Shown piece after piece: positions 42,249 through 51,160 of a stretch of 64,000 nt of DNA. Made by a program: the position numbers and the translations under genes. The stretch's first letter is position 1, and each line of letters opens with the position of its first letter. The notes under the pieces were generated by a model that had not been told where the DNA came from, ran no database searches, and saw nothing but the letters and a program-made list of their open reading frames with translations. The DNA comes from Bacteroidia bacterium (GTDB lineage Bacteria; Bacteroidota; Bacteroidia; J057; JADKCL01): assembly GCA_020635905.1 (NCBI GenBank), contig JACJYV010000010.1, forward strand, positions 131,325 through 195,324, read 5' to 3'.

Positions 42249-43312
42249 AATTTTTTCTCAGAGTAAAAAGTTGATAAATAAAGGCTAATTGTTTAGTGTT
42301 TTGCTGAAGGGGTCTCTCTTCAATTTTTCCTCCCCTTCATTCGCAGGTGAATTTACAGTTAATTTTTAAATCCTTAAATAAATTTCGATGAATGATATTT
42401 TGTATCCTGCTCATTTACAAGTGGTTATTGTATGCATGTAGCATGAAATTAAATATGGCAAAACATCCATGTTTAAACGTGAAATGGGGTTTGGATCAGG
42501 TGGTTCAATTCCGGGAAGAGGTGGGATAAGGCTGCCCCGGAAGATAAATTTTGGCAAGAATTTCTATCCGGAGTCATTTGCCATAAAAACGAGTTATTGA
42601 CTGATTGTGGATGTTTTTGGTATTAGCCCGGGTGGCTCGTGGGGGTATTTTGATGGAACAATATCGGGACAAACAGGGGTTTCGCGGTTCTGTGAGGGGT
42701 AAAGAGCAGGGAAGCCCGGGTTTTCAGTTAAAAATCAGATGGGCTGGGGAGAGGTCGGTTTTGGGGAGTTTTCCTGAGGTGGCCAGGGTTTGTTGGTGAT
42801 TGTTTTACCGCCTTAAATTATTATAATAATGGTTGCTTTGGGAGGGGCAATGTGAACAAATGGTTATGGGGAAATGGGGGTACTCATGTCTGTGAATGAT
42901 CACGGGAATTACCCACCCCAAACTGGTTAAGGCAGGGGAAATACCCACGGCGTTTATTAATGCGACCGCGCGGTGGTGGGAGATTTCATATCTGTTTCAT
43001 TAAATACGATAGTTCGACCGCGCTCCAGTCAACCGTATGCCCTTTCAGGGCAGATTTGTCCTCATGCCTGGCCACCTGAGGTACCGAATGCGCTCAGTAT
43101 TCTCTTCTCTTCAAAAAGGAGGTGCCAGGAATGATGGCCGGATTCAGGTGGTGGGGAATGCGGGCATAGTGGGCTCAGGGTAAGCCCTGGGTGCAGGTGT
43201 TGAGGGGATGAGTATTGGGTAATAATTGGGGACCTATTGGGGAAGTATTGAGTAACTATTGAGTAACCCCCCCTTTTGGGATGAGTGGAGCGGAGATTTC
43301 ACCGAATGGTTT
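42249..43312. other. Gene-free region of about 1.06 kb
   Basis: 42249-42480 is AT-rich and should hold the promoter of the upstream beta-helix gene. 42960-43060 carries GCGACCGCGCGGT, TTCGACCGCGC and GCCCTTTCAGGGC hairpins of the dispersed family. 43205-43265 has a reiterated GAGTATTGGGTAATAATTGG / TATTGAGTAACTATTGAGTAA pattern. A plus-strand frame at 42605-42799 shows no protein-like features. I see no gene. Confidence 0.5.
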
Positions 43313-43900
43313 TCAAAGGCTGGCCTCCCAAAGGATCCGCATTTTGGCGGCTTTTTCAAGTACCTGGGCAGCTCCTTCCTGAGACATTTCCCGGTATTCT
43401 GTTTCGCCTTCGGCCAGCTTTTCCTGGTAATCGATCAATTTATCTTCGCTGAAATAATAACGGTATTCCTGCAACAACTCATCCCCTTGCTCCAGGCGAA
43501 AATAGTAAAAAATCAGTTTGCCTGAGGTGGCAAAGAGGTATTCCTCGTTTTCGACCCGGTCGCTTCGCTGGGTGGTGGCGTTGACCTTCAAAAGCTGGTA
43601 CTTTTCCTCCTCACTTTCGGGGTCGCGCTGATACCAAAGGTCACGTTTGCTCTGGTAAATGCCCACCGCAGCCCAGGGCTCCTCACCCGAATTGGTGGTG
43701 AGGCGATTCACATACAGACCGCAGGGCGATCCATCTTCCTGACAGGTTGCGATTCGTGCATTGACCTCCTGGTACGCGGTGCGAATTCCCTCCCGGCTGG
43801 TTTTCTGGGCCCTTACTTTGCAACCTCCGCTCCAGACCAGCAGAGGAATCCACCCCAAAATGAGCAGAATCCTGAATTTACCCGAAAGAAATTCTCCCAT
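43313..43900 (-). CDS. Putative lipoprotein downstream of the His/Cys protein
   Basis: The 195-residue protein has an N-terminal hydrophobic segment ending in WSGGC (Cys27), consistent with a lipobox. The mature part is charged, with paired Cys (ATCQEDGSPCGLYVN) and an alternating-strand region (EEYLFATSGKLIFYYFRLEQGDELLQEYRYYF). The family is not recognised. It starts 6 bases after the stop of the clan CD-like gene and is almost certainly co-transcribed with it. It could be a partner or an immunity-type protector of that protein, which is inference only. Confidence 0.7.
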   Translation of the reverse strand: MGEFLSGKFRILLILGWIPLLVWSGGCKVRAQKTSREGIRTAYQEVNARIATCQEDGSPCGLYVNRLTTNSGEEPWAAVGIYQSKRDLWYQRDPESEEEKYQLLKVNATTQRSDRVENEEYLFATSGKLIFYYFRLEQGDELLQEYRYYFSEDKLIDYQEKLAEGETEYREMSQEGAAQVLEKAAKMRILWEASL

Positions 43901-43906
43901 TATCCT

Positions 43907-45349
43907 TTACTGCACGGGATTGGTTTGTACCCAGGTAGCCCAATCCTGATGGAGGAAGGTGGTGGTGCCTTCGAGGTTGGAGAACATTTCCGAGCCCAGC
44001 TGGACCTTGCGGCTGGTGCCATCGGCCTGAGGGATGGACAGCTTGCCATTGTGGCTTTCGGACATGCGGGAGGTGTAGTGCTTCCACATTTGTTTTTCCA
44101 CTTTGGCCTTGTCCTTTTGCAAACGGGTGGCCTCTGAGGTAATGAAGGCGTCGTCGTAGAGGAGGCGGAAAATGTGGACCCCGCCCTGGTCCTGGGTGGC
44201 GTCTTTGCCGGCATCGGCCCCAAATACGCGGGCAGAGTAGTTGTTGACGGTGTGACCAGCCGAAAGGTGGGCATAAACGCTGGCCTCGGGGCCGAGTTCC
44301 TCGGCAAATTTGGCGCCGAAAGAGGAACTTCCGTCCTGCTTTTCTGCGGCGGAGAGGCTCCAGACGTCGCCTTTTTCAGTGCCGTCCGACTCCCGGCCTG
44401 CATTACAGGCAAAGAGGTTCACATCCACGTCGCTCTTCAACGGACCCTTGATGTCTTTGACAAATAATTCAAACTGCTTTTCTTCTTTTGCCGTGTCAAT
44501 GCGGGTATTATACTTGCCGCTGCCAGCGAGGTGCATGCCCCAGGGCATACCGTGGGAGAATAGTGCCAGAGTTTTGATTTTGGTAAAGGCAGGAGGCACG
44601 GCCACGCATTGCTGGACGGATTTTTCGTATTCTGAGACCAGCAGGTTGTGGATGTCGTTGATGGCATTGATCACATCTGTCTGGGATTTGATCGGGCGGG
44701 CCATGCCCAGTTTGAGGTTGCCTTTGTCGTCGTAACCGAGGGAATTGAAGGAGGAGGCGTAGGTGTCGGCCGCCCGCTTGAATTCCTTGTTATTGGAGTT
44801 CTGGTCGTCGTAATTGGCCCAGATTGCCACATTCACCCCGTTGGGGAAGTCTTTCGCGATCTGGTCGATCATGCCTTCGCCCGCCACCAGGTCGGGACGT
44901 GACTTGGTGATCTCGCCGTTCAGGGCTTTTTCGGTTTTTCCACCCGGATCCACTTTGGCGTCGAGGGTTTTGGCCTCTACCACCCGGATCTGAACCTGGC
45001 GAATGGCGTACTCGGTGGCTTCGTCGCAAATGCCGTTGATGCTGCTTGTGCCGTCTTCGCGGGTGGCGGCCAGGTAGCCTTTATTCACCAGATTATACTG
45101 CACGATCCGCACATCCTTGTCGCTGTTGACCCCGCCAGCACCCACGGATTTGGAAATCTTGTCTCCCGCTTTGGGCTCGTAGGCCGCGGAACTGTCGGGG
45201 CTGTCCCCTTCTTTTTTCTGTACAGGGTCTGCCTTCAACTGAAAGGCTGGGGGCGCCATGGTGGCGGCTGTGACCTGGCTGGATTCGGAAGAATCCATGC
45301 TTTGGGGACTGACCTGGTTTTCGCGGGTGAGGTATTGAGGATCTGGCAT
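43907..45349 (-). CDS. Putative clan CD-like His/Cys protein with eCIS-type leader and peptidoglycan-binding-like domain
   Basis: The 480-residue protein has no signal peptide. The N-terminus (about 1-65) is a low-complexity leader containing PPAFQLKADPVQKK, the short motif seen at the start of DUF4157/eCIS-associated proteins in Bacteroidota. Residues about 75-145 match a peptidoglycan-binding-like domain (VRIVQYNLVNKGYLA ... DEATEYAIRQVQ ... DPGGKTEKAL). Residues 255-380 hold LALFSHG (His266) and NLFACNAGRE (Cys315), the His-Gly and Ala-Cys pair of clan CD peptidases and DUF4347-like domains, then SSFGAKFAEEL and AHLSAGHTVNNYSARVFG. This suggests a cysteine peptidase-like effector delivered by a contractile injection or related system. 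Activity and export route are inferred. The next gene is a lipoprotein 6 bases away. Confidence 0.6.
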   Translation of the reverse strand: MPDPQYLTRENQVSPQSMDSSESSQVTAATMAPPAFQLKADPVQKKEGDSPDSSAAYEPKAGDKISKSVGAGGVNSDKDVRIVQYNLVNKGYLAATREDGTSSINGICDEATEYAIRQVQIRVVEAKTLDAKVDPGGKTEKALNGEITKSRPDLVAGEGMIDQIAKDFPNGVNVAIWANYDDQNSNNKEFKRAADTYASSFNSLGYDDKGNLKLGMARPIKSQTDVINAINDIHNLLVSEYEKSVQQCVAVPPAFTKIKTLALFSHGMPWGMHLAGSGKYNTRIDTAKEEKQFELFVKDIKGPLKSDVDVNLFACNAGRESDGTEKGDVWSLSAAEKQDGSSSFGAKFAEELGPEASVYAHLSAGHTVNNYSARVFGADAGKDATQDQGGVHIFRLLYDDAFITSEATRLQKDKAKVEKQMWKHYTSRMSESHNGKLSIPQADGTSRKVQLGSEMFSNLEGTTTFLHQDWATWVQTNPVQ

Positions 45350-45587
45350 TTGGGTAACTTTGGGTGAATATTGCGCTTACAGATTGCTTTTCGGGAACGA
45401 AAAGCCCGAAGGTAGGAAAGTTAGGCAATTGCGGGGAGAAAATCCAGAGGGGAGTGGTTGTTAGTTGTTGGTTCTAAGTTGTTAGTTTCCGCATGGCGGT
45501 GCCTTTGGTATGGGTTCAGGTTTGGGGGAGTCCTCTGTAAAAAGTTTCCGGACGCAGCAATTACCTTAAAATTCACCCATTTCTCCC

Positions 45588-46517
45588 TTAACTCTGCTGC
45601 TCCATTCTGATCATTTCAATGCCTTCGCGGTAGGTGGTGACCCTGAATTCGGGGAATCGCTGCCGGAATTTCTCAGAAGAAAAAATATTGTCGTAAAGGT
45701 ATCGGGGCAATAACTCCTGTACTTCCCGCAAAGCCGGGTTAAACAAGCCTCCCAGCTTAGTCATCCACATTTTGACCAGGGAATATTTCAGTTTCTTTTG
45801 ATAGATTTCTTCCGCCAGACCGACCAATCCCTTGTAGGTAAGGCGGTTGTCATCGCAGGGCAGGTGCCAGGTTTGCCCGTAAGTATCGGGGGTGTTGCCA
45901 ATCAGGGCCATGGCCCGGCTTGCATCCGGGGTCCAGATGAGGGTACGCAGTTTGTCGTCACGGAGGGGAACTTTCGGGGACTTGCCCTGGCGGATATTTT
46001 CAAAGACCAGGGTGTTGGTCAGGCTTTGGGTTTTGCCAGGTCCGTAAAACTCGGGGGCCCGGCAAATGACCGCTTCCAGACTTTTGGACTTCATTTCGGC
46101 CAATAATTGGTTGGTGATGGCGGCCCGGATTACTGATTTCTGTCCCACGGGTACGAAGGGATTTTCCTCGGTCTGAAGGGCCACAGTTTTGTCGTACATG
46201 TAGGTATTGTCGAAGAAAACCAGTTTGCAGGCGTGGGTTTTGCAGGCCTCAATCACGTTCTGCATCATCACGGGAAACTGTTCGGCCCACATTTTTGCAT
46301 TCATGGGCAGTCCTACCGTGAGATAGGCGATTTCACTTCCTTTCACCGCCTGGCTGGTGGCCTCTGCATCCATGAGATTTGCGGGAAAAAGCTGATCAGA
46401 GTCGTTCACTTTTTTGGGTTTGCGGCTGACCAGGCGGATTTCCTTGGTAAAATTCCGATGTAATTCCCTTGCTAATTCTTCAGCGATTTGTCCGTTGGCT
46501 CCCAGGATGGTTTGCAT
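45588..46517 (-). CDS. NAD-dependent epimerase/dehydratase-like protein
   Basis: The 309-residue protein has an N-terminal Rossmann motif (ILGANGQIAEELARELH; Gly-x-x-Gly pattern). It is an extended/atypical SDR: AYLTVGLPMNAKMWAEQ after the second strand, LVFFDNTYMYDKT with a Tyr, VICRAPEFYGPG, and ending in a short substrate-domain region. It has similarity to nucleoside-sugar epimerase and NmrA-like proteins; the catalytic Tyr-x3-Lys is not clear, so its function may be redox or regulatory. It stands alone, divergent from the small membrane operon at 46.7 kb. Confidence 0.8.
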   Translation of the reverse strand: MQTILGANGQIAEELARELHRNFTKEIRLVSRKPKKVNDSDQLFPANLMDAEATSQAVKGSEIAYLTVGLPMNAKMWAEQFPVMMQNVIEACKTHACKLVFFDNTYMYDKTVALQTEENPFVPVGQKSVIRAAITNQLLAEMKSKSLEAVICRAPEFYGPGKTQSLTNTLVFENIRQGKSPKVPLRDDKLRTLIWTPDASRAMALIGNTPDTYGQTWHLPCDDNRLTYKGLVGLAEEIYQKKLKYSLVKMWMTKLGGLFNPALREVQELLPRYLYDNIFSSEKFRQRFPEFRVTTYREGIEMIRMEQQS

Positions 46518-46699
46518 TTCTTTTGATTTTAGGTGATGAATGCCGGGGCAAATTTCTGCAAGTTTGAGGGAAAAATAACTTTGAACCCCGATTTTTGTAA
46601 ATGGAGTGAAGTCATCTGCATTTTTGTATATTCAAAACCTGCCTTCGGGAGAAGGTTGGTTAGGTGATTGGGGGAATTTTGGGCATTTTGGTTGATGGG

Positions 46700-47236
46700 A
46701 TGTTTCTCGAAATAATTATGGAATCAGTTTGGCTCTGGACTTTGGGTATCTTTTTCGGGCTATGGTTGCTGCTGACGGTGGTTCGTATGGCAGGTTATCA
46801 GGCTTTGGTAAAATTGCGTGTACCCAGCCCGGTGTGGGCCTTATTACCTAACTGGAACCTTTTCGCCCCCCGTCCGGGGGTGGCGGATTATTATGTGATG
46901 TGCCGTGATCAGGCCGGGGCAGAGGAAGCCGGGCCCTGGCTCATGGCCTACGGACCTGAGCCCCGCAAATGGTTTCACGGCCTCTGGAACCCAAATAAGG
47001 TGGAAGCCAAGGCGGTTTTCGATCTGGTGCAACAATTTGCCGGGCTGATTTTGCAGATGAAAGCAGGAGGGGAGGAGGAATTGCTGCAATCTGCTCCTTA
47101 TCTGCATTTGCTCCACTTTGTGCGCCATTTGCCCCGGGCCGGGGCAAAGACCCAAACTCAGTTTTCCATCATCATCCGCGAACCTGCGAATCAATATGAA
47201 GGCACTTTGCTGGTTTCACCCTGGTATCCTGTATGA
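46700..47236 (+). CDS. Membrane-anchored protein paired with an HTTM-like protein
   Basis: A 178-residue protein (from the ATG at 46700) with one N-terminal membrane segment (VWLWTLGIFFGLWLLLTVVRM) and a soluble domain beginning LLPNWNLFAPRPGVADYYVMCRDQ. That block recurs in Bacteroidota proteins encoded beside HTTM/DoxX-like membrane proteins. An in-frame GTG at 46664 and an ATG at 46718 are alternative starts. Its stop overlaps the next gene's ATG (ATGA), so the two are translationally coupled and probably form a complex. The function is unknown. Confidence 0.72.
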   Translation: MFLEIIMESVWLWTLGIFFGLWLLLTVVRMAGYQALVKLRVPSPVWALLPNWNLFAPRPGVADYYVMCRDQAGAEEAGPWLMAYGPEPRKWFHGLWNPNKVEAKAVFDLVQQFAGLILQMKAGGEEELLQSAPYLHLLHFVRHLPRAGAKTQTQFSIIIREPANQYEGTLLVSPWYPV

Positions 47237-48069
47237 AGGAGTTTTTGGCATATTTTGATGCGCAAATGGCCATGCAGGCGCTGCAGGTGGGAGCTGGCCT
47301 GGTTATGGCCATTACGGCTACTGAAGCCCTGGTGCGGTTTCAGGTGTATGCTAAGGGGGGCATTTTGAGTTGGGATTTGGTGCGCAGGACGGGCTTGGCT
47401 TCACGCAGTGCGTTTTTTCGGAATTTGGGGGATTTTTTCTATCAGGAGCGGCGTTTTCGGGTGTTGATGGCACTCAGGATGTTGCTGGGATTGGCCATGG
47501 TGACCAGTGGCATTTTTGCCTTGCAGTCACCGTTTTTGATGGGGGCGGCGTTGCTGAGCAGCCTTTTGGTCTTATTTCGGGCCGCTCCCGGCCAGGATGG
47601 ATCCTTTCAATTGCGGATATTGATTCAATGTGTTTTGTTTACCTGCTCACTTAGCCCGCCTGATTCTTTGATATTTCGTCTGGGGATGTGGTTTTTGTCC
47701 GCTCAGTTGATCCTGAGCTACCTGCTGGCAGGAGTGGCCAAGTTGCGGGGTCCCGCCTGGCGGGACGGGTCGGGTTTGACGGGTATTTTTGGAACCGTGT
47801 ACCACGGTTCGGGTTGGGTTTATGGCCTGCTTGCAGGCCGAAAGGGCCTTTCCCGGGCGCTGAGTTGGGGAGTGATCGCCTTTGAATTGCTCTTTCCCCT
47901 GGTTCTGACCGGGCAAAGCTGGTTGGTGGTGGTTTTTCTGGTGGTTACCACCCTATTTCACCTCTCCACTTCTTTTCTGATGGGCTTGAACGGATTCTTC
48001 CTGAGTTTTGTGGCGGCCTATCCGGCCCTGATTTGGTGCCTGGGGCAATTGCCCTGGGCGGATTGGTAG
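47233..48069 (+). CDS. HTTM-like multi-pass membrane protein
   Basis: The 278-residue protein has about six or seven hydrophobic segments and SYLLAGVAKLRGPAWRDG, which matches the YxxxGxAKLxxxxW motif of HTTM/vitamin K carboxylase-like proteins. Near the end is TTLFHLSTSFLMGLNGFFLSFVAAYPAL, the histidine-containing helix of the same family. It lacks the soluble C-terminal part seen in the HTTM protein at 8.2-9.6 kb. It is coupled to the upstream anchored protein by a 4-base overlap. Confidence 0.78.
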   Translation: MKEFLAYFDAQMAMQALQVGAGLVMAITATEALVRFQVYAKGGILSWDLVRRTGLASRSAFFRNLGDFFYQERRFRVLMALRMLLGLAMVTSGIFALQSPFLMGAALLSSLLVLFRAAPGQDGSFQLRILIQCVLFTCSLSPPDSLIFRLGMWFLSAQLILSYLLAGVAKLRGPAWRDGSGLTGIFGTVYHGSGWVYGLLAGRKGLSRALSWGVIAFELLFPLVLTGQSWLVVVFLVVTTLFHLSTSFLMGLNGFFLSFVAAYPALIWCLGQLPWADW

Positions 48070-48077
48070 GGGAGGGT

Positions 48078-48386
48078 TTAATACTCTAATGGCTCCTGTT
48101 TGACATGCCTGAACCTTAATATAAAAATTTCTAATTCAGTGATTTCGTAGGTGATTCGATAACTCCATTCCTCAAAAGCCCTGAAATTTCCTTCATTATT
48201 TGCTTTGAACCTATCGGGGGGATGTTGATGAGGATTCGTTGGAAGACTTTTCACTTTAAGGAGGATGGTTTGCCTGACTTTTTCCGCGTTTCGGGGAGAA
48301 TCTTCCCGGATGGTTTGAATGGCCTTTTTAAAACTTGAGGCTGCACTGTTAGCCCAGCGAACTTTCCGCTCAACCTCATCTACCAT
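48078..48386 (-). CDS. ParE/RelE-family toxin
   Basis: The 102-residue protein has the ParE/RelE-type fold signature: RWANSAASSFKKAIQTIREDSPRNAEKVRQTIL near the N-terminus (the long helices) and the beta-sheet end NFRAFEEWSYRITYEITELEIFILRFRHVKQ. ParE toxins poison DNA gyrase, while RelE relatives cleave mRNA; which applies here is not resolved. It follows its antitoxin with a 7-base overlap, the usual order. Confidence 0.9.
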   Translation of the reverse strand: MVDEVERKVRWANSAASSFKKAIQTIREDSPRNAEKVRQTILLKVKSLPTNPHQHPPDRFKANNEGNFRAFEEWSYRITYEITELEIFILRFRHVKQEPLEY

Positions 48387-48607
48387 GATTCTGATTCCCG
48401 TTCAAGGTCTTCCTGGGAGAAACTTTGGCCATTCTGGATTTCTTTTCTGGCTTCTTCTAACTCGCGGTTGTATTGTTCAACGGAAATTCTGTCTCTTTCA
48501 GTTTTCAGTCCGTAATCAAGCAGGCTTTTGACGGCCTGAAGCAAATCGCCGTCATTGACTAACTTGAGCCTTTCAATCAGGAGATATCTCTCAGCTTGAA
48601 TATCCAT
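48380..48607 (-). CDS. Antitoxin of the ParE-type module
   Basis: The 75-residue protein is highly charged with an N-terminal helical region (AERYLLIERLKLVNDGDLLQAVKSLLDYGL) and an acidic C-terminal tail (ELEEARKEIQNGQSFSQEDLE) that would wrap the toxin. Its stop overlaps the toxin start. No classical DNA-binding motif is obvious, so autoregulation is unproven. Confidence 0.85.
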   Translation of the reverse strand: MDIQAERYLLIERLKLVNDGDLLQAVKSLLDYGLKTERDRISVEQYNRELEEARKEIQNGQSFSQEDLERESESW

Positions 48608-48789
48608 GCTATAAAGTTAACGAAAAGTACTGATAAAAGGTATTTTAGTATGGATTACCGGTGGTGATCCCCGCCACACACAAGTTCCTGGCCAGGCTCA
48701 AAAAGCCTGCGCCTTCGTACCTCAGGCTTGGTTTTGTGCTTTTGGTTGGCTTACGGAATTACATCCCGACGCCCACCAAAAACACAAAA

Positions 48790-48813
48790 CCCCGAACGAT
48801 GAATCGTTCGGGG
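48790..48813 (-). terminator. Terminator of tRNA-Ser
   Basis: CCCCGAACGA (48790-48799) and TCGTTCGGGG (48804-48813) form a 10-bp stem with a four-base loop. On the minus strand it is followed by TTTTGTGTTTTT, which fits an intrinsic terminator about 14 bases past the tRNA 3' end. The plus strand also has a T-run. Confidence 0.9.
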
Positions 48814-48826
48814 CTTTTTAAGCTTG

Positions 48827-48911
48827 CGGAAGCGAAGGGATTCGAACCCCTGGTACCTCGCGGTACAACGGTTTTCAAGACCGCCGCATTCGACCACTCT
48901 GCCACGCTTCC
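48827..48911 (-). tRNA. tRNA-Ser (anticodon UGA)
   Basis: The minus strand folds into a serine tRNA with acceptor GGAAGCG/CGCTTCC, D-arm GCAGAGTGGTCGAATGC, anticodon loop CTTGAAA in GCGGTCTTGAAAACCG, a long variable arm (TACCGCGAGGTA) and T-arm GGGGTTCGAATCCC. The long variable arm and UGA anticodon identify Ser. The CCA end is not encoded directly. Confidence 0.95.
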
Positions 48912-49159
48912 GGGGCAAAAATAAGAACTTTCGTTTATTTTATTGAAAACCACCCAAAAATTTTCAGAAAAAAAGAAGAACCTCGTGTCCCATCCGCGGC
49001 GACCTCCTTTGTGAACGCCTTTCCAGGCAGTTTCTGGCCCAAAAATCCGGGTTGTGTTCCATTTTGGAACAATTTTAAAAATTGTTAAACCTTCCCCCAA
49101 ACCCCGCGTATTCCCCCACAAATCAAAAAAAATTGAAACAATTTTATACTAACAAAATC

Positions 49160-49663
49160 ATGAAAAGCCTTAAACTGATTCTCACCCTTTCCTTTCTGAT
49201 TCTCCTTTCCAGTCTGTCCTTTGCCGCAGGTGGAATCAAAGGGAAAGTTTTGGATAAAAATACCCACGAGCCCCTGGCCTATGTCACCATCCGGGTGGAA
49301 GGCCAAAATGGTGGAACCATTTCCCATGCCGACGGAAGTTTTGAACTCAAAGGACTGGATGAAGGAAATTATGACCTTCAGGTGGAAATGAACGGATATG
49401 AGGACGTGGAAATCTGCAACGTTACGGTGTGCAACGATGAGTTTTACAACGCCAGCGTGGAGATTGCAGAGGATGCCTGGGAAATGGAAAAATACTCCAT
49501 CAATATCGCAGAAGTGGACCAGGACCTGATTTCTTTGGAGCCCGTGACCATCTATGCCCAGGCCACCGAACGGGTTTCTTCCTGGAATGCACAAAGAATT
49601 GCCCTTTCCCAATGGGTTTCGGGTTTTATGACCTGGGCCCGCGGGGTAGCTTCCCTCGATTAA
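49160..49663 (+). CDS. Secreted carboxypeptidase-regulatory-like domain protein
   Basis: The 167-residue protein has a signal peptide (LKLILTLSFLILLSSLSFA) and one CarboxypepD_reg/CnaB-like domain of about 75 residues (GIKGKVLDKNTHEPLAYVTI ... GSFELKGLDEGNYDLQVEMNGYE). This module usually opens TonB-dependent receptors, but here it is followed only by a short tail and no plug or barrel. It may be a stand-alone domain or the remains of a receptor; the clean stop and terminator favour an intact small gene. The ATG at 49160 gives the signal peptide. Confidence 0.8.
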   Translation: MKSLKLILTLSFLILLSSLSFAAGGIKGKVLDKNTHEPLAYVTIRVEGQNGGTISHADGSFELKGLDEGNYDLQVEMNGYEDVEICNVTVCNDEFYNASVEIAEDAWEMEKYSINIAEVDQDLISLEPVTIYAQATERVSSWNAQRIALSQWVSGFMTWARGVASLD

Positions 49664-49698
49664 TCTTTTCTTAATAGCAATAGTTTTAGGTTTCAACT

Positions 49699-49727
49699 GG
49701 CCGCCTCCCCAAGAGGCGGCCCTTTTT
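49699..49727 (+). terminator. Intrinsic terminator after the regulatory-domain gene
   Basis: GGCCGCCTC (49699-49707) pairs with GAGGCGGCC (49713-49721) around a five-base loop, followed by a five-T run (49723-49727). It lies 36 bases after the stop. Confidence 0.93.
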
Positions 49728-49893
49728 ATGCTAACAGGTTGGTTTTGAGTGGAATAATAGTGGATGAAATGAGTCGTCATAATTGACGTAAGGTGTCATA
49801 ATGCATGCGTAAATTCTTTTGAAGGCTGTCGGTCAGATCCGGGAAAAACAGGTTTTTCCGGCAGTTGCTGAAACTTTTAAAGGAAATCGCATT

Positions 49894-50721
49894 ATGAATC
49901 AACCGAAAGAATTAATTATGAGAACCATCATTATCGTCTTGCTTGCTGGAATCACCCTGGTTGGATTTTGGGGCGCTGCCGGGAAAATTGATCCTCAGGG
50001 AAGCGTTCGGCTGACGGCTGAAAAGCATTTACCCGGTGTTGGACTCGGTTTGCTGGAAAATTCTGCCCTGCAAAAACGAACCCGCCATCCTTTTGCCCGC
50101 ACGGTTCTCGATGTGCAGCAGTACGAAGAGATGAAGGAGCAGGTGAGGATGATGCGGGATGAACTTCGTGCCCGCTACCTCGCAGCGGAATCTGACGCTG
50201 AACGCAAACAGGTAGAACTGGAGGCAGAGGTCGCCTTTACCCACGCCCTGCGCGACCAATTGATCCCTTTTTGGTATGGTACCACCTGGGATTTCAATGG
50301 CACGACCCGCACGCCAGGCAACGGAAAAATCGCCTGTGGGTACTTTGTCACCACGTTGCTGGAAGATATGGGCCTGACCCTCGACCGGGTTCGCCTGGCT
50401 CGCGAGGCTTCCTTTAATATGATGCGCGAAGTAACAAGGCGCGACCCTGTCTGGATGTCGGGACGTACCCCCAAAAGCCTTAGCGAGTGGGTGAGGGGCC
50501 GCCAGGCCTCCGTCTATATCATCGGGTTGGATTTCCATACGGGCTTTTTGTTTTGGGAAAAGGAGTCTGTTTGGTTCGTTCATGCCTCCTATTTGGCACC
50601 CAAAGTGGTGCTAAAGGAAAGGGTGGAAGGCTCTGCTGCCCTGGCCCAGTCGAGGGTATTTGTGTTGGCGGAATTGGTCGGAAATGAGGATGTGATGGGT
50701 AATTGGCTTGGAATCAATTGA
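49894..50721 (+). CDS. Secreted NlpC/P60-like putative cysteine hydrolase
   Basis: The 275-residue protein has an N-terminal hydrophobic segment (TIIIVLLAGITLVGFWGAAG). A helical stretch is followed by a block with FWYGTTWDFNGTTRTPGNGKIACGYFVTTLLEDMG, in which Cys148 sits in the usual NlpC/P60-like Cys position. Later histidines are in LDFHTGFLFWE (His215) and FVHASY (His230). The pattern suggests a papain-fold amidase or peptidoglycan hydrolase, but the sequence is diverged, so activity is inferred. ATG at 49894 or 49918 are both possible; an upstream ATG at 49819 is less likely because AAAGGA lies before 49894. Confidence 0.65.
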   Translation: MNQPKELIMRTIIIVLLAGITLVGFWGAAGKIDPQGSVRLTAEKHLPGVGLGLLENSALQKRTRHPFARTVLDVQQYEEMKEQVRMMRDELRARYLAAESDAERKQVELEAEVAFTHALRDQLIPFWYGTTWDFNGTTRTPGNGKIACGYFVTTLLEDMGLTLDRVRLAREASFNMMREVTRRDPVWMSGRTPKSLSEWVRGRQASVYIIGLDFHTGFLFWEKESVWFVHASYLAPKVVLKERVEGSAALAQSRVFVLAELVGNEDVMGNWLGIN

Positions 50722-51160
50722 ATAACTTGCCACAATCTTTCTGCACAATTGAATGTAATCTTACATATGATCCTTGTGTCTGATTCGTTCTGATTATTGC
50801 AAATTGTTTAAAAATGTCATTTAATTATTCTATATAATTTATAAAATGTTTGATGATATTTTAAAATGTTATTCCATGGATTGTTGACTGAAAATATTTT
50901 GCAAAATTCTTGCATGTTATTTTTGATAGAATTAACTTGAATCATTGAATTAAAACGTCGCAAGAAATTTCAGATAGCATCAGTGAAACAGTTTTGCCGG
51001 AAGGATGGGAATGACAATAAAAATTTTGATCGCAATTCAGACCGGGGTTGAATACAGTTCAAATGGGCCTGGAAACGGGTTCAATTGGGCTGATCAGGTT
51101 CAGCACGGCTCTTCATAATTTAATTCCAACTATTCCTTTACAAAAGTTTTTAATTCAATC
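50722..51160. other. AT-rich spacer without a gene
   Basis: This is the most AT-rich part of the window (notably 50790-50960). I find no frame with protein-like sequence and no strong hairpin until 51161. It may hold the promoter of the following gene or a small RNA, but no direct evidence of either is visible. Confidence 0.45.

Noticed and set aside
42605..42799. Plus-strand frame of 64 codons
   Set aside because: No recognisable sequence and located in a repeat-bearing spacer.
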